DNA from: Cryptomeria japonica
Lineage: Eukaryota > Streptophyta > Pinopsida > Cupressales > Cupressaceae
Length of the DNA stretch: 64,000 nt
Reading direction: 5' to 3'
Assembly: GCF_030272615.1 (NCBI RefSeq)
Contig: NC_081413.1
Span: 144,314,476-144,378,475, forward strand
Made by a program: the position numbers and the translations under genes. The notes under the pieces are model-generated. The model worked only from the letters and a program-made list of their open reading frames with translations. It searched no databases and had not been told where the DNA came from. Position 1 is the first letter of the stretch. Each line of letters starts with the position of its first letter. Shown piece by piece: positions 35,401 through 43,343 of the stretch.

Positions 35401-35810
35401 TGACTTGATATCTGTGGACATGTCATGATAGTATATATATCTCTGAGACATTATGGTAGATATATGTTGGTTGATATCATTAAATAAACCATAATTATGA
35501 TAGAGATCTTCATGGTGAATATTATGAACATAATATTCGTGGACATGCCATGAAATCATTATCGGTATGGTAGGCATCATGTGACTTGATGCCAGTGCAC
35601 ATACCTTACTTGATAACTATGAGTTATGGTGAGTATCATGAGACTTGATATTCATTGTTGAACCATGTCTCTGAATATCACTATGGTGTGATATCTCCTC
35701 TCTTCACAATCAATGGATGAATTGTGATGTTTTCTCTAACATGAAATGTGTCCTCCCTAGTTAAGAGGGAGTGTTAATTTTGTAACGTCGGTCGTACTAT
35801 TGCATGCTTT

Positions 35811-35851
<41 letters not shown>

Positions 35852-38800
35852 TTTGATTACATATACTAATATGTTAACGTTAACTAATGATTAATAAAAT
35901 CAAAGTTAACTTATCGCATTTGACCAACGGTTACACCGTTCATGGTATCGGGTGGTAAAGCGATTCTCAAACAAGTCGCACTCCTTCCGATCGGGTAAGT
36001 AAACGGTGACTAGTTTATATACTGTGGTGAGAGGTACGTAGGGAAGAGATGTGTCTTCCCACGTGGGAAGACATATCTCTTCACTACGTTCCCCAACATC
36101 CACTTATATAGCATGCTTACATTGAGGAGGATGCACACACCGAAATTGATAAGTGTGGTGCATCTTTAAAACATGCTATAGCAGATAAAATACAACTTTC
36201 AGATCATATCTCCATCTCTTCTATTTTGATCACATAATTTTGAAAGAACTTAACATAAACCAGAAATAATTCCAATAAGGGACTTTAGGGTTGGCAATTT
36301 CATTACAAGTTGATGTTACTGAGGATAATGCATTTCATATCTTGAGTTGGATTTGTTGTTTCAGGGCTAAATTCGGGTAACTCCCAAAAGGGGACATTAC
36401 AGCAACATTTTACAAAAAAATTCTGTTCTCTTGTATCTTTCAGTGGAGTTATATTATTTAATATTCTGCTGTGTATTGATGTTTGCTAAGAGGCTGTCCA
36501 GTTTTATTTTATTAAAGTAATATATTCATATTTAGCATTTAATGGTCATCTAGTTAGTTTCAGAAACTTTCCTTTCTGACTTTCATTCATGATCATTTCT
36601 TTTTTAGAAACATTGTTTGTATTCTTTATTTAAAGAGTTTTCATCTCCTTTGTAAATAATGAATTACAATTTCATGGTACTAGAGCAGAGGTTGTTCAAA
36701 GAATGTTTTGGCAATTTTTTTGCAATAAAAATTTGTGGCTTCTACCTAGAAATTTCATAGAATTTTAAAAAGGTTTTTTGTTCGATTTTGTGCTTTTAAA
36801 AAAATTGTGTATTCTTTGTGAAATCAAAGATTGTGATGGTCTGAAAAAAATCGCGGATTTCTTTGAATCGCACGGATTTATTGTATCAATTGTGGTTTTT
36901 ACAAATGAAAATCAAAAGCTTTACTCTGTCAAAATTCGTGTGGGTTTATTTCGAAATTGCTGCTGCATTTCTCAAAAGGGTTTGTGAAGTTGCGTGCCTT
37001 TGTTTCCAGCCAATCGCGAGGGTTTTTTGCTAGCGATCTGAACGTATTTTCTGCTTGCAATGGCTCTCCCTTTTCCATGTGACCTAGCGATTTGGACGTG
37101 GGTTTTTTTGTATCCTACAATGGGTTTTTGAACTTACAAAATGAACGACCTCCAGTGTTTTTTTGAGAGGTTTTTTGTGGGTTTTCTGAAGTGGTCAACA
37201 TCTTTTTGGTTTTTGACCATTTTTTCAAAAAAATCATGGGTTTAGCAACTCCACCCAAGGTTCGCGTGTGATGGGTCTTGCAGAACTTTTATTCAAAATT
37301 GTGATTCTCTACACGCCTAGGGTTTTGGTGTGGCACAATTTTTTAAGTTTTCTCAACAATTTCTATACATCCAAATTTCATTAAAACGTGGGTTTCAAGT
37401 ATTACAACTAGGGTTATTGTTTTTTTCTTCAAATTCAAGTTTTTGATGATTTTTAATAAAATCATAGGTCCTACACCTAGGGTTTCAGACTTGGGTTTGC
37501 ATCATTTTTTTCAAAAAAAATTCTCAATAAAAATCGAAGTGTTTTTCAATTTTTTTCCTAAAAAATCAGTCCCCAAGATTTGTGCCTACAGGGTTTAACT
37601 GATTTTTGACCGATAAAAATCAAAGTTTGTTGCTGCTATTATTTTTTACTTTGTTTTTCGAAATATTGGAAAATAGGAAGGATGGCATATGCGTTTATGG
37701 CCAAAAGACCAATAGATCATGTCAAATCATCTGATCAATACATTGATTTTGGAGCTTCACGCCATATCACACATAGAAGAGATTGATTCATAGAGTACAA
37801 GGCTTGCTCTAGTTCTATGATCTTTGGAGGAGGTGAAGAGTATACAATTGTCAACAAGGGCAACGTTCAGATTATATGTGGTGGGAGTAATGTCTACTAT
37901 GTTCCGAGCATGGAGCTCAATCTGTTGTCTGTAAGTCAGAGTATGCAACACTTTCTGAAGTTGGATGTCATCTTCAGTGCACACAAGTGCAACATTGTTG
38001 ATAAAGAGTCCAAGAAGACAATTGTTGTTGGCCTCAAAGATCATGGATTATATAGAGTAGTTGACACCAATAATTCTCCGAAGCATGCAATGGCTACAAA
38101 GAGTTCATACACCAGTTCTCTTTGACATCAATGGTATGGGCATCTCAACCTATCCTATCTCTCTCAGTTGGCTTGAGAGAATCTAGTAGACAGTTTACCT
38201 AAGATTCAATCACAATCACATGGTATATGTGGAGCTTGCCAGACAGGGAAGCAACATCGCACTCCTTTCTCAAACAAAGACGCTTGGAGAGCATCCAAGA
38301 TCTTGCAGTTGTTTCATGCGGATGTTTGTGGACCAATGAGTACCACATCAATCACTGGTGTCAAGTATTTACTTTTGTTTGTAGATGATTTCAATAGAAA
38401 AATGTGGGTGTTTTTCCTAAAGGAAAAATCAGATGTGCTTAACGAATTCCAAAAGTTAAAAGCATTAGTTGAAAAAGAGTCAAGATGTCAAATCCTAACT
38501 CTTAGATCAAATATTGGGGGCAATTCTTATGTTCAAATTAATTCACCAACTTCTATACTAAGAACAGCATTAAGAGTCAGCATACTGCACCCTATACCTC
38601 TCAACAGAATGGTGTTGTTGAGCAGAGAAACTGTACAATCACGAAGATGACCCGATCTATGTTGGAGCATAGAAATGTTCCTAAGAAGTTTTGGGTTGAG
38701 GCAGTGTATACTACAGTGTAACTTCTGAATTGATGACCCAAAGGAAGCATGGTCTAGGAGGAAATCAAAAATCAGCCACCTAAAGGTTTTTGGTTTGACA

Positions 38801-41739
38801 TGATATGTTTGGATTCTAGATGCCAAGCGGACCAAACTGGATTCCAAAAGCCAGAAGTTGAATTTTATAGGCTACGGTGACAACCAAAAGGCCTATCGAC
38901 TGATAGATGTGGACACTGATCATCTCACATTCAGTAGAGATGTTGTGTTTGATGAAGGTGGACCTTCCAGCTCTGAGCAGCCTCTAAAAGCTAAGGATTA
39001 GGGTGTTAGGCTTCAATTGGCTTCACCTAAAGGGAGGGATTCTAATGACTCTACACTTGTGGAATCTCTTAGGCATGATACAGATTTCCCTCAAGATAAC
39101 CAAGATTTGCATCTAGATGACTTCATTCCAAGCAGCCCAAGTCATCATGATCATCCTAATTTGGAAGAAAACGGTTCTACTCTTCATCCTAGGTGTTGGG
39201 AGAAGCTCATCAATGATGTTCAAGACAATGAACTTGTCAAGGGTAGATTATCTAGAGGCAGGAGCAGAAAGAATACTGTGAACTTTGCTCTTATGGCAAA
39301 CCTTCAAAATGTTTATGAACCTCATGATTATTCAGAGGCAAGAGGTAAACCTAAATGGGAGAAGGCTATGGAAGTTGAACATCATAGTCTTTTGAAAAAA
39401 AAAACAAGCGTTTTGTCAAATCTTCCACCAGGGAAGAAACCCATTGGCTGCAAATGGGTCTACAAAGTGAACAACAAAGTTGATGGAACTCTAGATAAAT
39501 ACAAAGCTTGATTGGTGGCTAAAGGGTTCTCGCAGAGAGAGGGCATTAAATATGAGGATACCTTTGCTCCTACAGCAAAGATGAGCACCATCCGGCTCAT
39601 TGCAGCATAGTTTGACAGGAAGGTCCATCAAATGGACATCAAGAGTGCCTTCCTCAATGGTGATTTAAAGGAAGAGATCTACATGATGCAACCTCAAGGT
39701 TGTAGGCAAAGAGCACAAGGTATGCAGACTAGTGAAGACTCTTTATGGCCTAAAATAGGCTCCCAAAGCATGGTACATCAAGATTGACAGATATTTGGAT
39801 GCATAGGGCTTTCAAAGAAATCCTTCAAATCCCAACTTATATGTCAAGAGCATTTGTGTTGATATCATTACTATCATCTATGTGGATGATATCATCATTA
39901 TTGGTAGTGGGGCACATTTGCTTGAACAAATGAAACTAAATTTGTGTCAAGCATTTGATATGACCGATTTGGGTCTTTTGTATTAGTCTCGGTGTAGAGG
40001 TTGGGTAGACAAGTGGCAGCATTTTCATCTCTCAATTGAAGTATGCCAAGAGTCTATTGGACAAGTTCAGGATGAAAGAGAGCAAAGTCTGATCTACACC
40101 TATGGAGAAAGGGTTGAAACTATCAACCAAATCACATTCACCAGTGGCGAATGAGTCAATGTTCAGGTAATAGTTGGCAGCCTCATTTATCTTACAACCA
40201 CTAGACCTGATCTAAGTTATGTTGTGAGCTACATATCTCGCTTCATGACTATCCATAAGGCAGAACATTGGGTTGTAGCGAAACATATACTAAGATATGT
40301 GAAAGGGACACCTGACTTTAGCATTTTGTACAACAAAAACAAAGATCCTCGACAAATTGGGTTTACAAATTCAAATTGGGCAAGTTTTGTTGATGACAGA
40401 AAGTCTATTTCTGGGCATATCTTTAGTCTTGGCATGGGTGCAATCACATGGACCAATAAGAAGCAGTAGGCAGTGGCTCTTTCCTTGACCGGAGCTAAGT
40501 ATCTAGGACCAATTAAAGCAAAATGTGCGGCAATATGCCTTCGGGGGATGCTTTCTGACATGAAAATGTCTCAAGCAGGGCCTTCATGCTTGTTCCTGTG
40601 ACAATCAAAGGGTGTTAAAGCTTGCCAAGAATCCAATCTTCCATAAGCAAACAAAGCATGTAGAGCTTCATTGTCACTTCATCCAACAGCTTGTTGAAGA
40701 TAGATCTATGGTGTTGCAACATGTTCCAACTGAGTATTAGACCAAAGACATCCTAACCAAGTCTTTGGGCCCAAACAAGTTTGTAAAATTTAAAGAGGCA
40801 ACTTGGTGTAGTTAGTAGAATGACCATTAAAGGAGGGTATTAAAGTAATGTTTTCATATTTAACATGTAATGGTCATATGGTTAGTTTTAGAAACTTTCC
40901 CTTCTGTCTTTCGTTCACAATCATTTCCTTTTTTAGAAACATCGTTTGTATTCAATATTTAAGGAGGTTTCATCTACTTTGTAATAACGAATTACATTTC
41001 ATATTTTGTCCTTTTTGTTGTAGCAGAAGTTCAATGATGAAGAGGTAATCTATTTGATAGTGAATATTCCTAGTAAAAGCTGTAGCTCCAATCTTTTTGC
41101 AGGTATTAGCTACCAGTTTTGAAAGGAGGACATGTTTTATTTAAAAACCTGTATGTATTAAAATTTTATAAATGAACGTGACGAGACGTTCAATGATGAA
41201 GAGGTAATCTATTTTGATAGTGAATATTCCTAGTAAAAGTTGTAGCTCCAATCTTTTTGCAGGTATTAGCTACCAGTTTTGAAAGGAGGACATGTTTCAT
41301 TTAAATACCTGTATGTATTAAAATTTTATAAATGAACGTGACGAGACTGCTGCAGCTAATTTAATTATCTCTGGATATGTTTGTCTATTGAACTCTTTTA
41401 GATTATGCGATGGGTTTATCCTGGTAAAATTATTAAAACAAATTGTTTTCTGCAATTGATTTTCATTTCCAAAACCAACCACTCATGCGTATACTAACAT
41501 ATGTGGCACCATGAGAATTGAAAAAAGGGAGGGTCATATCAGATCAAATGTATGATAATGCAAACATATGACAATACCTCTTCATTTTCCTGTTGCTTGT
41601 GAACTTTGCTACGACGTTGCTTGCGAGGCTTATCAAAATGTTCATCCATTTCCTGTCCAAGTGTAAACAAGTGCTTTGCTGAACCATCCGAATTCTTTCT
41701 CTTCTTCTTATTTGAAGACGAAACATTTTCTGGAACCAT
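17308..41739 (-). CDS. ENP1: Bystin (ENP1 family), 5' part of gene, four exons, gene continues past left edge
   Basis: Bystin/Enp1 is a conserved nucleolar factor that binds the pre-40S particle and is needed for 20S/18S rRNA maturation. Four exons are visible: 41739-41578, 17934-17861, 17774-17645 and 17431-17308. They give 163 codons plus one base, roughly the N-terminal third of a plant bystin of about 440 residues. Diagnostic stretches are [11 protein letters not shown] (basic N-terminus), [15 protein letters not shown], the acidic [12 protein letters not shown] and [16 protein letters not shown]. Every junction has minus-strand GT..AG and the phases agree (0, 2, 0, then open at 1). I chose the ATG at 41739 (context aaaATGG), since the longer frame begins at a non-ATG codon. 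No stops or frameshifts occur, so the gene looks functional. The conserved C-terminal domain is not in the window and must lie left of position 1. Confidence 0.92.
17645..17774 (-). CDS. ENP1: Bystin exon 3
   Basis: The acceptor is catgcag|G and the donor GAA|GTAAGTG is near consensus. The 130-bp exon completes the split Arg codon and adds 43 residues, including the acidic [17 protein letters not shown] typical of plant bystins before the conserved core. It is separated by an 86-bp intron from exon 2 and a 213-bp intron from exon 4. Confidence 0.92.
17861..17934 (-). CDS. ENP1: Bystin exon 2
   Basis: The acceptor tttcaaaacag precedes TAT at 17934. The exon encodes [18 protein letters not shown] and then KEVDNE, the segment that in bystins follows the basic N-terminus. 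The donor is GAGAG|GTATTT at 17860, in phase 2. The 74-bp exon joins exon 1 in phase 0. Confidence 0.9.
18500..19650 (+). mobile_element. 5'-truncated LINE, C-terminal end of ORF2 and 3' UTR
   Basis: One frame (frame 2) from about 18551 to 19438 has several stops. It gives LINE-like text: [45 protein letters not shown] and [17 protein letters not shown]. These match the segment downstream of the RT domain in plant LINE polyproteins, where a degenerate zinc-knuckle region follows [10 protein letters not shown]. The upstream RT and endonuclease are missing, as expected for 5' truncation. The tail contains (ATTC)n-like cattcattcattcattcat at about 19501. Confidence 0.55.
19657..20064 (+). repeat. 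Repeat X, copy 1 (intact)
   Basis: It is about 400 bp, starting tattgaattctaaac and containing atcttTCAGTGGAGT, GAGGCTGTCCAG and TGTAGCTCCAATC, ending near aaaaaacctataag. A second copy is scattered over 29112-41187 in three pieces. The class is unknown: it could be an LTR of the C1 element or the 3' UTR of a LINE. No PBS follows it. Confidence 0.6.
20065..20814. other. Leader of copia C1, no clear gene
   Basis: There is no recognisable protein until the zinc-knuckle remnant at about 20815. The stretch carries LTR-like words (gaggtggatcacccacc) but I could not pair it with a second LTR. Confidence 0.3.
20815..23856 (+). pseudogene. Copia C1: decayed gag-pol
   Basis: In order I see a zinc-knuckle remnant [14 protein letters not shown] (second Cys changed to Tyr), a protease with [11 protein letters not shown] (the DSG triad replaced by GNG) and an integrase fragment ([20 protein letters not shown], then [13 protein letters not shown]). 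Next come the RT start ([36 protein letters not shown]) and the RNase H end ([24 protein letters not shown]). Many stops and frame changes separate these. The frame breaks off at FCKTNV, just before the DIFTKPL end expected of copia, where element C2 begins at 23857. It is antisense to bystin. Confidence 0.8.
24058..28140 (-). CDS. gag-pol: C2 Gag-Pol polyprotein, 1361 codons, three in-frame stops
   Basis: ATG at 28140 begins [20 protein letters not shown], a UBN2-type copia Gag. Zinc knuckle [14 protein letters not shown] (about 27411-27370), protease [13 protein letters not shown], and an integrase with [20 protein letters not shown] and [10 protein letters not shown] follow. RT has [14 protein letters not shown], and RNase H has [14 protein letters not shown] and LFCDNQ, ending [10 protein letters not shown]. 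The only defects are three stops, near 27466, 27331 and 26726; the first and third are consistent with CAG to TAG. There is no frameshift, so it is recent or recently silenced. The last codons are encoded by the polypurine tract (IKGGY) and the stop codon lies in the 3' LTR. Confidence 0.88.
28420..28700. repeat. GC-rich minisatellite in the C2 leader (37-bp units)
   Basis: Units starting aggtcgcgac at 28484 and 28521, and a variant at 28558, are spaced 37 bp, followed by shorter derivatives. The tract is dense in CpG and pseudo-palindromic (ggtcgcgacaccggaggtgg). It lies between the PBS and gag of C2. Open frames here on both strands (Arg/Cys/Thr-rich) are compositional. Confidence 0.7.
29112..29258 (+). 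repeat. Repeat X, copy 2, first piece
   Basis: It begins ttgagttctaaactc and matches 19657-19800 (ggctgcatac, catgttgttt, ttttatgcaagttg). The match ends near gcagtatcat and is taken up again at about 36405. Confidence 0.65.
29259..30660. mobile_element. LTR-like and tandem-repeat DNA, no gene
   Basis: Segment 29280-29760 has repeated gtaaagggccgacctagg phrases and a TATA-like gatataaaaggggg, like a plant LTR. Segment 30114-30450 holds about four degenerate copies of a unit containing atcaagtatgccaccccgag and cattgagtgcccttgggctt. The frames there are by-products. A matching terminus ggggacattaca at about 36400 suggests an element that later received C3. Confidence 0.4.
31216..35178 (+). pseudogene. 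C3 Gag-Pol, several stops and frameshifts
   Basis: [17 protein letters not shown] opens Gag, followed by a TAG in place of the expected Trp. Zinc knuckle [14 protein letters not shown] (about 31938) is shifted in frame from the Gag body. Protease [12 protein letters not shown] is intact. Integrase has [22 protein letters not shown] and GVAKRKNST (usual Glu changed to Lys in the A-K-R position). RT has [14 protein letters not shown], and RNase H has FTDSDWAGS and IYCDN followed by a stop, ending [20 protein letters not shown] to TAA at 35176. The mixed stops and shifts show an element older than C2. Confidence 0.82.
35370..35700. repeat. Degenerate tandem repeats in the C3 3' untranslated region
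   Basis: The phrase atcatgtgacttgatat followed by gtggacatgtcatga recurs at about 35397, 35535-35600 and 35640. It alternates with tatggtagatat-type words. It lies between pol and the 3' LTR. Confidence 0.5.
35810..35849. repeat. (TA)n microsatellite in the C3 3' LTR
   Basis: It is an uninterrupted TA run of about 18-19 units. The corresponding place in the 5' LTR (about 30691-30709) has only 8-9 units. Confidence 0.8.
36405..36509 (+). repeat. Repeat X, copy 2, second piece
   Basis: acaaaaaaattctgttctcttgtatctttcagtgg and aggctgtccagttttattt match 19801-19902 of copy 1. It stops exactly at the C4 target duplicate TATTT (36505-36509). Confidence 0.75.
36510..41001 (+). mobile_element. Copia C4: gag-less relative of C2 with TSD TATTT
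   Basis: LTRs of 165 bp (36510-36674) and 164 bp (40838-41001) start TATTAAAGTAAT and end TTTCA. They are flanked by TATTT (36505-36509 and 41002-41006). The PBS is TGGTACTAGAGC at 36675, a one-step variant of the Met-tRNA site. The polypurine tract AAAGGAGGG abuts the 3' LTR. The interior starts with about 1 kb of T-rich leader and then pol; gag is absent. Confidence 0.88.
37681..40846 (+). pseudogene. C4 pol remnant, gag deleted, many stops and shifts
   Basis: The sequence opens [20 protein letters not shown], matching the point in C2 just after its zinc knuckle. Protease has FGASRHITH (DSG changed to FGA). [10 protein letters not shown] and [15 protein letters not shown] are shared with C2. 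Integrase has [16 protein letters not shown], with the catalytic DNGG changed to NIGG. RT has [12 protein letters not shown]. RNase H fragments and the C-terminal IKGGY-stop follow. It is clearly the same family as C2 but much older and in the opposite orientation. Confidence 0.82.
41007..41187 (+). repeat. Repeat X, copy 2, third piece
   Basis: gttgtagcagaagttcaatg, gtagctccaatctttttgca and gaaaggaggacatg match 19903-20040 of copy 1. It starts right after the C4 target duplicate, which joins it to the piece ending at 36509. Confidence 0.75.
41029..41347. repeat. 159-bp tandem duplication near bystin exon 1
   Basis: Units 41029-41187 and 41188-41347 both run from gttcaatgatgaagaggtaa to aatgaacgtgacgagac, with only a few differences. 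The unit includes the end of repeat X and lies 230 bp from the bystin exon 1 donor. Confidence 0.85.
41578..41739 (-). CDS. ENP1: Bystin exon 1
   Basis: This exon has 54 codons, from ATG to a donor reading GAAGAG|GTATTG at 41577, and ends in phase 0. The peptide is Lys/Arg-rich ([21 protein letters not shown]), as expected for the nucleolar-targeting N-terminus of bystin. The next exon lies 23.6 kb away on the same strand. Confidence 0.88.
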
Positions 41740-42017
41740 TTTGTTGTGGCCTTCTCGATACACAAGACAATAACTTCAGAATAATATTCCCCCAATTTTC
41801 CAAATTCTATTGAAAATTTTCGAAATCCGGTGAAACTAAAAAAGCCCTAAAAGCAATTAAACAGCAATTTTAAAACGGCCATGCGAATTTTGAATGCTGC
41901 AATTCGAACAAAGGGGAGTTTCGTGTGAAGTGATCGTAGAGGGCCAGGTGGGCATGGAAAATGTAGCTGGAAAGAATACTAATTGACGCCTCTGTTTGCA
42001 TAAAATTTCTGCAGATA
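41740..42017. promoter_or_regulatory. Bystin upstream region, possible bidirectional promoter
   Basis: The stretch between the bystin ATG and the divergent candidate exon has no TE and no strong TATA. Overlapping minus-strand frames at 41857-42072 are not recognisable. It probably holds the 5' UTR and core promoter of bystin. Confidence 0.4.
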
Positions 42018-42094
42018 ATGCTACGCCGCCAAGGGTTAAGCTTCTTTCGCAATTTCTGCACTCTGTTGCCAAGATTTGGACGGTGCAGCTTCAG
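42018..42094 (+). CDS. Candidate first exon of a divergent gene (organelle-presequence-like)
   Basis: An ATG opens 25 codons plus two bases and ends at CTTCAG|GTACCT, a plausible splice donor. The peptide begins MLRRQGLSFFRNFCTLLPRF and continues with Gly, Arg and Cys. It is rich in Arg and hydrophobic residues without acidic ones, like a mitochondrial or plastid presequence. It lies head to head with bystin, the two ATGs being separated by 278 bp, so a bidirectional promoter is possible. No second exon is recognised downstream, where AT-rich DNA and the LINE follow. It could equally be chance. Confidence 0.3.
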
Positions 42095-43340
42095 GTACCT
42101 ATATACTTCGAAGAGTCTCGTTTATTCAACAGTATCACCTTGCAGTTTGTTTAGGGTTTCATTTCCTCTTGGTCGTGGGTATAGGCAAGAATACTAATGC
42201 ATCTATTGAATTAAAAAAGTTAATAACAATTTATAATTTATAATTTATGTTTATTTAGTAATTTAAAAAATATATATATTATTTATTTATTTTGTGAGTG
42301 AATAAAAAAATCATTTTTTAAATGTTATCATGTTTTATATAGCTTGATAAAAATTTAATTATATTAATGATATAAATTATTTAAATATTAATTCAAAGTT
42401 CAAAGTTCAAATTTCAATGTTATCATTGTTTTAATATTTGATTAAATGATATTGAGCATTCTTATAATAGGTCATTTGTGTTTTGTGGTGGTAGAATAAG
42501 CTAATATAAAAATTAATTGTATCTTCAATAAAAAAATTATATTAAATTATATTGTTGATTTTAATATTATTATTTTTTATGATACCTTGAATGCGCTTAA
42601 TTATATGTTTCCAAAAATTGATTAACACTTATTAAAATAATATGTTAGTATATAATATCATATTATCGCTTTGATGTAAAAAAATGACCAACAAAAATTT
42701 GCGTTGTCTTGATCAATGATTTGTAATTACTACAATAGTGTACTATTCATACAATCCAATAACCATTAACATTTGCAAGTATAATTTCAATTAGAACGAA
42801 ATAGAATGTGGTCAAGCACATTGTTAATTCAAAAATCGCATTGTCTTCACTATAATTTGGAGTATTAAGTTCGCAATTGAACATGTTCTAACAACTTTAT
42901 TGTCCTCGACAAAAATAATGAATATTTGAGTGAGATGGTGGTCAAATCATTTTTCTGCCAAAATGGAAAAATGCATGTTTGGCTTTTTACTTGGGTAGAA
43001 TAAAGTCAAAATCGCAAAATGCATGTTTAACTTTTTATTAAGTATGGCAAAAAGTATATTTTGTAAAATAGGTTTTTTAAAGATAAAAATGGACATTATT
43101 TAAAACGTTGTTTTGTGGAGGTATTTATCAAAAAAATAATATATATTATTGAATATTATATTACATTGTATATATTACATTGTATTATATGCTATAAAAA
43201 TATATAACAATAGAAACCAAAATTGATTAGGGGGAAGGAGAGAGATTTACAAAATTTTGTCGCAAACAAGATTGATGCTTCATTGATGTAATTGGCATTG
43301 TTGGAGGGATTGGTGTCCTGTAGAATCCAAACACTTGTAA
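42095..43340. other. AT-rich DNA without a gene
   Basis: It is very AT-rich with poly-A/T and ATTTATTT words (42230-42700) and no recognisable ORF. It leads into the LINE. A purine stretch (gggggaaggagagag) at about 43230 may mark the LINE 5' side. Confidence 0.45.
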
Positions 43341-43343
43341 GGT

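Larger units (their letters stand above)
30661..36255 (+). mobile_element. Copia C3: Ty1/copia element with 0.46-0.48-kb LTRs
   Basis: The 5' LTR (about 30661-31116) ends AACTTAACA, followed at 31117 by the PBS TGGTATCAGAGC. The 3' LTR (35772-36255) begins TGTTAATTTTG after the polypurine tract AAGAGGGAG (35763-35771) and ends AACTTAACA. The LTRs share the words gaccaacggttacaccgttc and aggtacgtagggaag. They differ mainly in a (TA)n run, longer in the 3' copy. The start of the 5' LTR is blurred and I found no clear target duplication. It is antisense to bystin. Confidence 0.82.
17935..41577 (-). other. Bystin intron 1, 23,643 bp, filled with nested retroelements
   Basis: The intron is bounded by the donor at 41577 and the acceptor at 17935. 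It contains a truncated LINE (about 18500-19650), repeat X copies, copia C1, C2, C3 and C4, and a 159-bp tandem duplication (41029-41347). Introns 2 and 3 of the same gene are only 86 and 213 bp. C2 is in the sense orientation relative to bystin, and the other three copias are antisense. I saw no additional bystin-like exon inside it. Confidence 0.85.
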
